Assembly: GCA_907163375.1 (NCBI GenBank)
Contig: CAJQUW010004771.1
Location: 40,063 to 104,062, forward strand
Direction of reading: 5' to 3'
Length of the DNA stretch: 64,000 nt
DNA from: Prostheceraeus crozeri
Taxonomy: Eukaryota > Platyhelminthes > Polycladida > Euryleptidae
Shown: piece by piece, positions 53,501 to 59,500 of the stretch
Layout of the letters: the number at the start of each line of letters is the position of its first letter
Numbering within the stretch: position 1 is the first letter of the stretch
Program-made: the position numbers and the translations under genes
Notes under the pieces: model-generated
Database searches by the model: none
Told to the model about the DNA's origin: nothing
Seen by the model: the letters and a program-made list of their open reading frames with translations, nothing else

Positions 53501-56500
53501 GTGAATTTCACTTCATATACATAGTAAATGCAATTTGCGATGTCTATACTCGAGCCACATTCAGAGAGATGCATTTTTCTTCGGTAGAGCCGCTTACTAT
53601 TCGCATGAGTATGATGGAGTTTAGGCAGTAAATGCAAAGTGTTCATTTTCCAAGTCATGGGTTTGATCAATGCAGGAATCGAACCCTGGCCTCTTGTGTT
53701 CGGACCAGAACGTTGATGTTTCATTTGAATGTGAATATCAATTGAATAATATTTACATTTGGGAGGTTATCAACAATGTGTCGAATGCCGTCTCAATATC
53801 AAATGTGCGAGAGGATTCTTCGCTAATGAATTTGCATGCAATGCCAAAAGGGAATTACCGAATCGCTAAGTGATAGCTTTCTATCTATCTTAAACTTCTT
53901 CATGAAAATGAAATATTCGACTACTATTGCTGTCTCAGAACATTTCATTCACTTATTCATAACATGATTACAGACTCGGAGAAAGGTAAGGAAGCAACTT
54001 GAATGAAATTTACGCAGTTCATGTAATTCTTAAGATTGAGATTGCTTCGAATTATATGGTGTCAGATGATTTCACTGATGTAAACCGATGACAAGAATAG
54101 AAATTATACTTATGTGGAAATGTAGCTATGTTAATACGATGTCTATACGACATTGAAAATGTAGAACAAGCGAAGCGAGTTTTACATTTTCAATAAGTTT
54201 TATAGACATCGCGATTATCCATACAAATTATATTCAAAACAGAGTGAATCAGGGCATAGATTTACGGAAATATGTAGGCTAGCTAAGGTATCCATGAAAT
54301 GAATATTTTTGGCATAGAAATTCTCATACGATGATGAAAGTCATCCCAGTAGCCATTTATAATAGAATATAATGCTTACTAATTTAAATTATTAGTTAAA
54401 GTAGTCCTAAGGAGGACTGATGGCGTTCTCCAATCCGCAAGTGTACAAAGGCAATGCTACTGTAACCATTGGATTAATCAGTTCTTAAAAGAACTCAATG
54501 TAGCTTTCTCGTGGCAACGAATTAAAATTGATCAGCTTTGGCCCAATATCTGGTAAAAATGGAAATCTTAAGACTTGTAATACTACTCATTCTTGCAGTT
54601 AATATACTAATACCATAGATTCCAAACACTGCCGTATACACGTTCAAAACAGACTTCTAATATACTGTACCGACGACAGATGCTGATAGTGGAAATAGAA
54701 TAAGACAATGGTCACCATAGGTTAAGGAAATTAAAAATGGATATTATAAAACAACAAGAAACCGATGAATAAAAATTGGAAAAAGTGGTAAAATATGGAA
54801 ATACAACTATGCTACTACACTGATTACAAGTGAACTATATCTGACACTACACTAAGTGGATAAGTGGAAAGTGGATAATGGAGGTAAACAATAGAACTAC
54901 AATGACACTCTACTACACCGAAAGCAATGAAACTATACACACTATACCTACTACACATGGAAAATACTTCACTTGAATTTGTTATCGCCAGTTTTCTTCA
55001 TCCGTCTATAGTACTTCATGTAATTCCACATTTCTTCATTTGAATTACAATACATCGACCACTACTTCAGCTACCGATTAAGGGATATAAAACATAATAC
55101 TGCAGTCCGTCAGTCATCAGCAGGTACTCGTCTAGTTGTGTTTCGACCCCCTCTCAGATCGAATTATCAGATCAGCATACAAAAAGACGTCTCAGATGGG
55201 CAATGTGACTCATCAGCATCATTTAGTTGAAAGCATAGAAATTTCATACACTAGAATTTCATATAATATAAATGATTGTTTCATAAAAAATGGATCACCC
55301 TTAAACATCGCCTTAACTTCAACTTTGTCTAACTCCGCCAAACTTGAACGAATTTCTCTGAAATTTGGAAGATATGTCAGTTGTGCTTACTAATATCATT
55401 GTTGGAAATTTCAAGCATGAATGTTGAGTTGTTTTCCTGTTATAGATAAAAAAGTAGTAGATAATTTGATCTTCATTTAGCAATGTTACACAAAATCATA
55501 CCTCACTCTTATAAAATTACATTTGTTTCCTTTGTTATGTAATATGTTGTTCTACAAGCCAAAAGCTATCAAGCAAAACAAAAATAAAGAAAATCGGTCA
55601 ATCAGAGCCAGTATAGCACCATTATTCATCAACAACAATGTAACTGCTACATGTGATTAACTGGACTTCATGTTCCATAGCTTCCTGACTTCGTTGCGGT
55701 GGTGTTGGCAGCACTCCTGATTGCTTTCAGCTAGAAATCTGTCTCTTACCGGTTGAAAACTATACAAAGCACAAATGAACAATAGCGAGATCGCATTCAC
55801 AAAAGGCAAAGTGTCAGCCTTGCTAGAACTAGGATTTTCTTTGCGAGCTACAAGCAAGCGACTAAATGTCCCTTACACAAATGTGCATCGATGGCATAAT
55901 GATGATTTTCGACTCTGTCGTAAAGAGGGCTCTGGCCGTCCACGCAAAACATCCAAGCGTAGAGACCGCCTAACTTTGAGATTTGTTAAAGTTGATCCAA
56001 GTCTCTCGTTAACTGAGATAGCTGCACTAGACTCGTCTATTTCTAAGTCCACTATTCGTAGAAGACTTATTGAGTCGAATTTCAAGAGCTGTAAGAGTCC
56101 CTCTCAGATCGAATTATCAGATCAGCATACAAAAAGACGTCTCAGATGGGCAATGAGTCATTTTCACTGGCGAAATCAATGGGATCGGGTTGTCTGGTCT
56201 GATGAGGCATCAGTCCGTCTGAAGGATAGTGATGGTCGATTGAGATTATGGATAAAATCTGATCAGGAAATTCCGAGACATTTACATCGTCCCCGAGTAC
56301 AAGGTGGTGCGACTCTACTGATTTGGGCTGGCATTTGGACCAATGGCGGCTCTGAACTTCAGATACAGCAAGGAACCATGAATTCTGAACGCTATGTGAA
56401 TGTTTTACGAATGAACATTGGCCAAATGACAGATCAACTTGGTGATCCATCGATTTGGTTATTTATGGATGATGATGCTACGTGTCACAGGAGTAGTAGA

Positions 56501-59500
56501 GTCAACTTACGCAAGTCTCAATTAGGGCTTAGGACATTATCTTGGCCAGCTCGCTCTCCTGATCTGAATCCCATAGAAAATGTATGGAGTATTCTAAAAC
56601 GTAACGTTCGTCGTTCAGTGCTACCTACAGATGGCGTATCACAACTTACGTCACTGTTAAAAAGAGAGTGGAGAAAGTTAGATCAGTCAAAAATCAACGA
56701 TATCATCGAATCAATGCCTAGACGAATTGGTAATGTCATTGACAATAAGGGTAGGGCCACAAAATGTTAGCTTCTTAAGAACCGTTACTGTATCAAACCT
56801 TATCAGATTATATAAGGACATTTAAATATATTAGGGACATGAAATAACATGAAAAATGCTTTCTGTGTCATACTTATGTTTTATTTAGTCAAATTTTAGG
56901 ATGATCCACTTTTTATGAAACGGAGTGTCCATGGTTGAAAGTGATGTTAAAAAAGTAATGTTAAATATTCAATGTTAAACGGTTTCAATTAATTCACTGC
57001 TAAAGTTTATGTCGATGAATTAACATAGAAAATGTTAAATTTTTAATTGCATTAGCCGGATATAGACATATTCAGTAATATAAAATAGCATGCGTCTTTC
57101 TATGCGATGATATTGCAGTTCCACTTAGATGATTTATCATCTGTATGAGTTTCAGATAAAGGTTCACAATCTCACTGATTGGATTAAAACTTCCATAAAT
57201 GAAGTGATGATAGTGATATGAATGTGGCTAAGTAGGTTGTTGTTCCTCTGTTGTCTCCTGATCGTAGTTGAAATGGGGCGGATTCAACAGCCCACGTGAA
57301 CGTTTTTGAAGATAACGAATGGAAGACACAAATCTCAGATGAAAGTGAATTTGGTGTAGTTTTGTTTCTTGAACTTCTTTCATTTGTATTTTCCATCAAA
57401 GTGCATTTTCGAAATACTATGCCTTGCATGATATCATGTTAAGAAAACAATAATTTTGTTTTTCACTTCGAAACTGAGATTTCTTTAATTTCGAAGTGCG
57501 ATTCTTATTTAAAAATCATGAAAAATAATCTAGATTACGGCTTGCTGTTCGTTTCATTACAAAAATATGAAGACGTTGTGCGATTAGCTTGTTGGCAATC
57601 CCATGACAACTTGGTGCTAGGCTACATGCAGATCGAATACAAAGCCTTCATCGAGCCTTCGAAGAAGTCACACTATGACACATTGTTTTCACGGAGTTTT
57701 GACCCTGCTGTCTTCCTTGACAAACATGATCTTTATCTATGAAATACTTGTTGTCATGAACATCACATCAGTTTTGGTTGAAGGTGGAGCACATTTGACA
57801 GCCACTTCGAAACATGATCGCACAAGCAATCCTCAAATGCATTTTATACGTGTCAAATATTTTATACATGTTCCAGAGATTAATGACAAGCATTTCGTAT
57901 AAATTTTAGTGTAGAATTATAATAATGCATTTTTGAGAAGTGATTTTTGAAAGAAATAAGAACGAAAATTTATCCAGCGTTTTAACGTTTACATATAAGT
58001 TAGCTATGCAATTGTAAGATTTGCTTAAGTCCTATCAGCCTAGTTTCCACTATATGATTTTCAAATTTTGTAATCAATTCAAGTATACAATTCAGTCGCT
58101 AATCTTTGTCTGTAACCTTGAGAATGCTCAATAGACTATGAGCGAAACGTTGGGAAAACGAATTATAATAATTTTTAATACCATTTTTTGAATAAACTTA
58201 TTTAAAACGAAGGATACTTAGAAATGCATTAATTATGTCATTCCCAGTCAGCAACGATTAAGCGAATGAAGAGATGGGCTCGTCCTGTAATTTTGCTTAC
58301 AAACACCGTGCTGGCATATAAAATCAGACTAAATAATCACCTTTGATGCTCTGGTAAGGACAAAGAATCGAACCTCATTATTACCTATTTGAATCGTTTT
58401 CAGTGCTTGCAATCAAACATTATCGACTGATATTGCCCAGATTTGCTGTGTTCGTATATCATTGAGGATTTCATAACGATTCTCTGTGTCAAACTGTCTG
58501 ATGCTGTGATGAAGCTTTTTCTTCTCTCTTGCAGAACCGGATCCATACTGCGTCATTAAATGCGAGAAAAAAACATATAAAACGAAATATATCAAAGATA
58601 CAGTCGATCCGAAATGGGAGTCAGATTTCCTTTTTTATCGACAAACTCCAGAGAGGAATCCCATCCAGATAACGGTGAGAGTTTGATCTGTAGTTACTCT
58701 GTGCTTCTTGAATTCTGAGTTAGAGTGTCGACTAAAAAATGTCAGCATGCAGTGACAAATTTCAAATCAAAAGATTCAGTTTTTTGCGGATATTGTGATC
58801 TTGCGGTCCAAAAAATTATTTCATCAATTTTTAAAAGATAAATTTCTGCAAATTTTTCCTGTGTTTATGTACTAGCGATTTGGTACTTCAGACTTTAATA
58901 TATAAGTAGTATGAAACTGATTTGATATCAAAAAGAATGAAAATTTACATCAATATCCTACAATAAAGCGGAAATTAAGCTGACTGTCAAGAAAATTCAT
59001 TAACTGCATTATAATGTAAGCTTTTATATTGAAGCTGAGATCTTGTTCTGCTTCTTTGCTCAGCTTTCAAGTTTGCTGACTTATCAAGTGTTGTTAAAAA
59101 CTTTTGTCCACCAAACTAAATAGATCTGTGTAGTTAAGACTCGCGTCCAAGCAGACTGCATTTTACGGTCAATCTCTGTGAAAATTGAGCTGTAAATTGT
59201 CAGAATGATAATAATCTACGCAGTTGGAATTCAACTACATTTATGTGGATTAATTCAACTATCATCGGCATATAATTGTATGATTCAATAAATAAATGTT
59301 TCATTTCTTATCTGAATCTGAATAATATTGTGGACCCATTCATATAAGCAAAGAGTAAGTATATTAGGTAGAGTGGTAACTCCGCATTTATTAAATCCCC
59401 AATGTGTATACACTTTCGATTTCATTAAATGAACTCGAGGTGACGACAATTGGGTGTGTTACCAAATGTGAGATATGCAAATTTTTGCAGTTCTGAAGAA

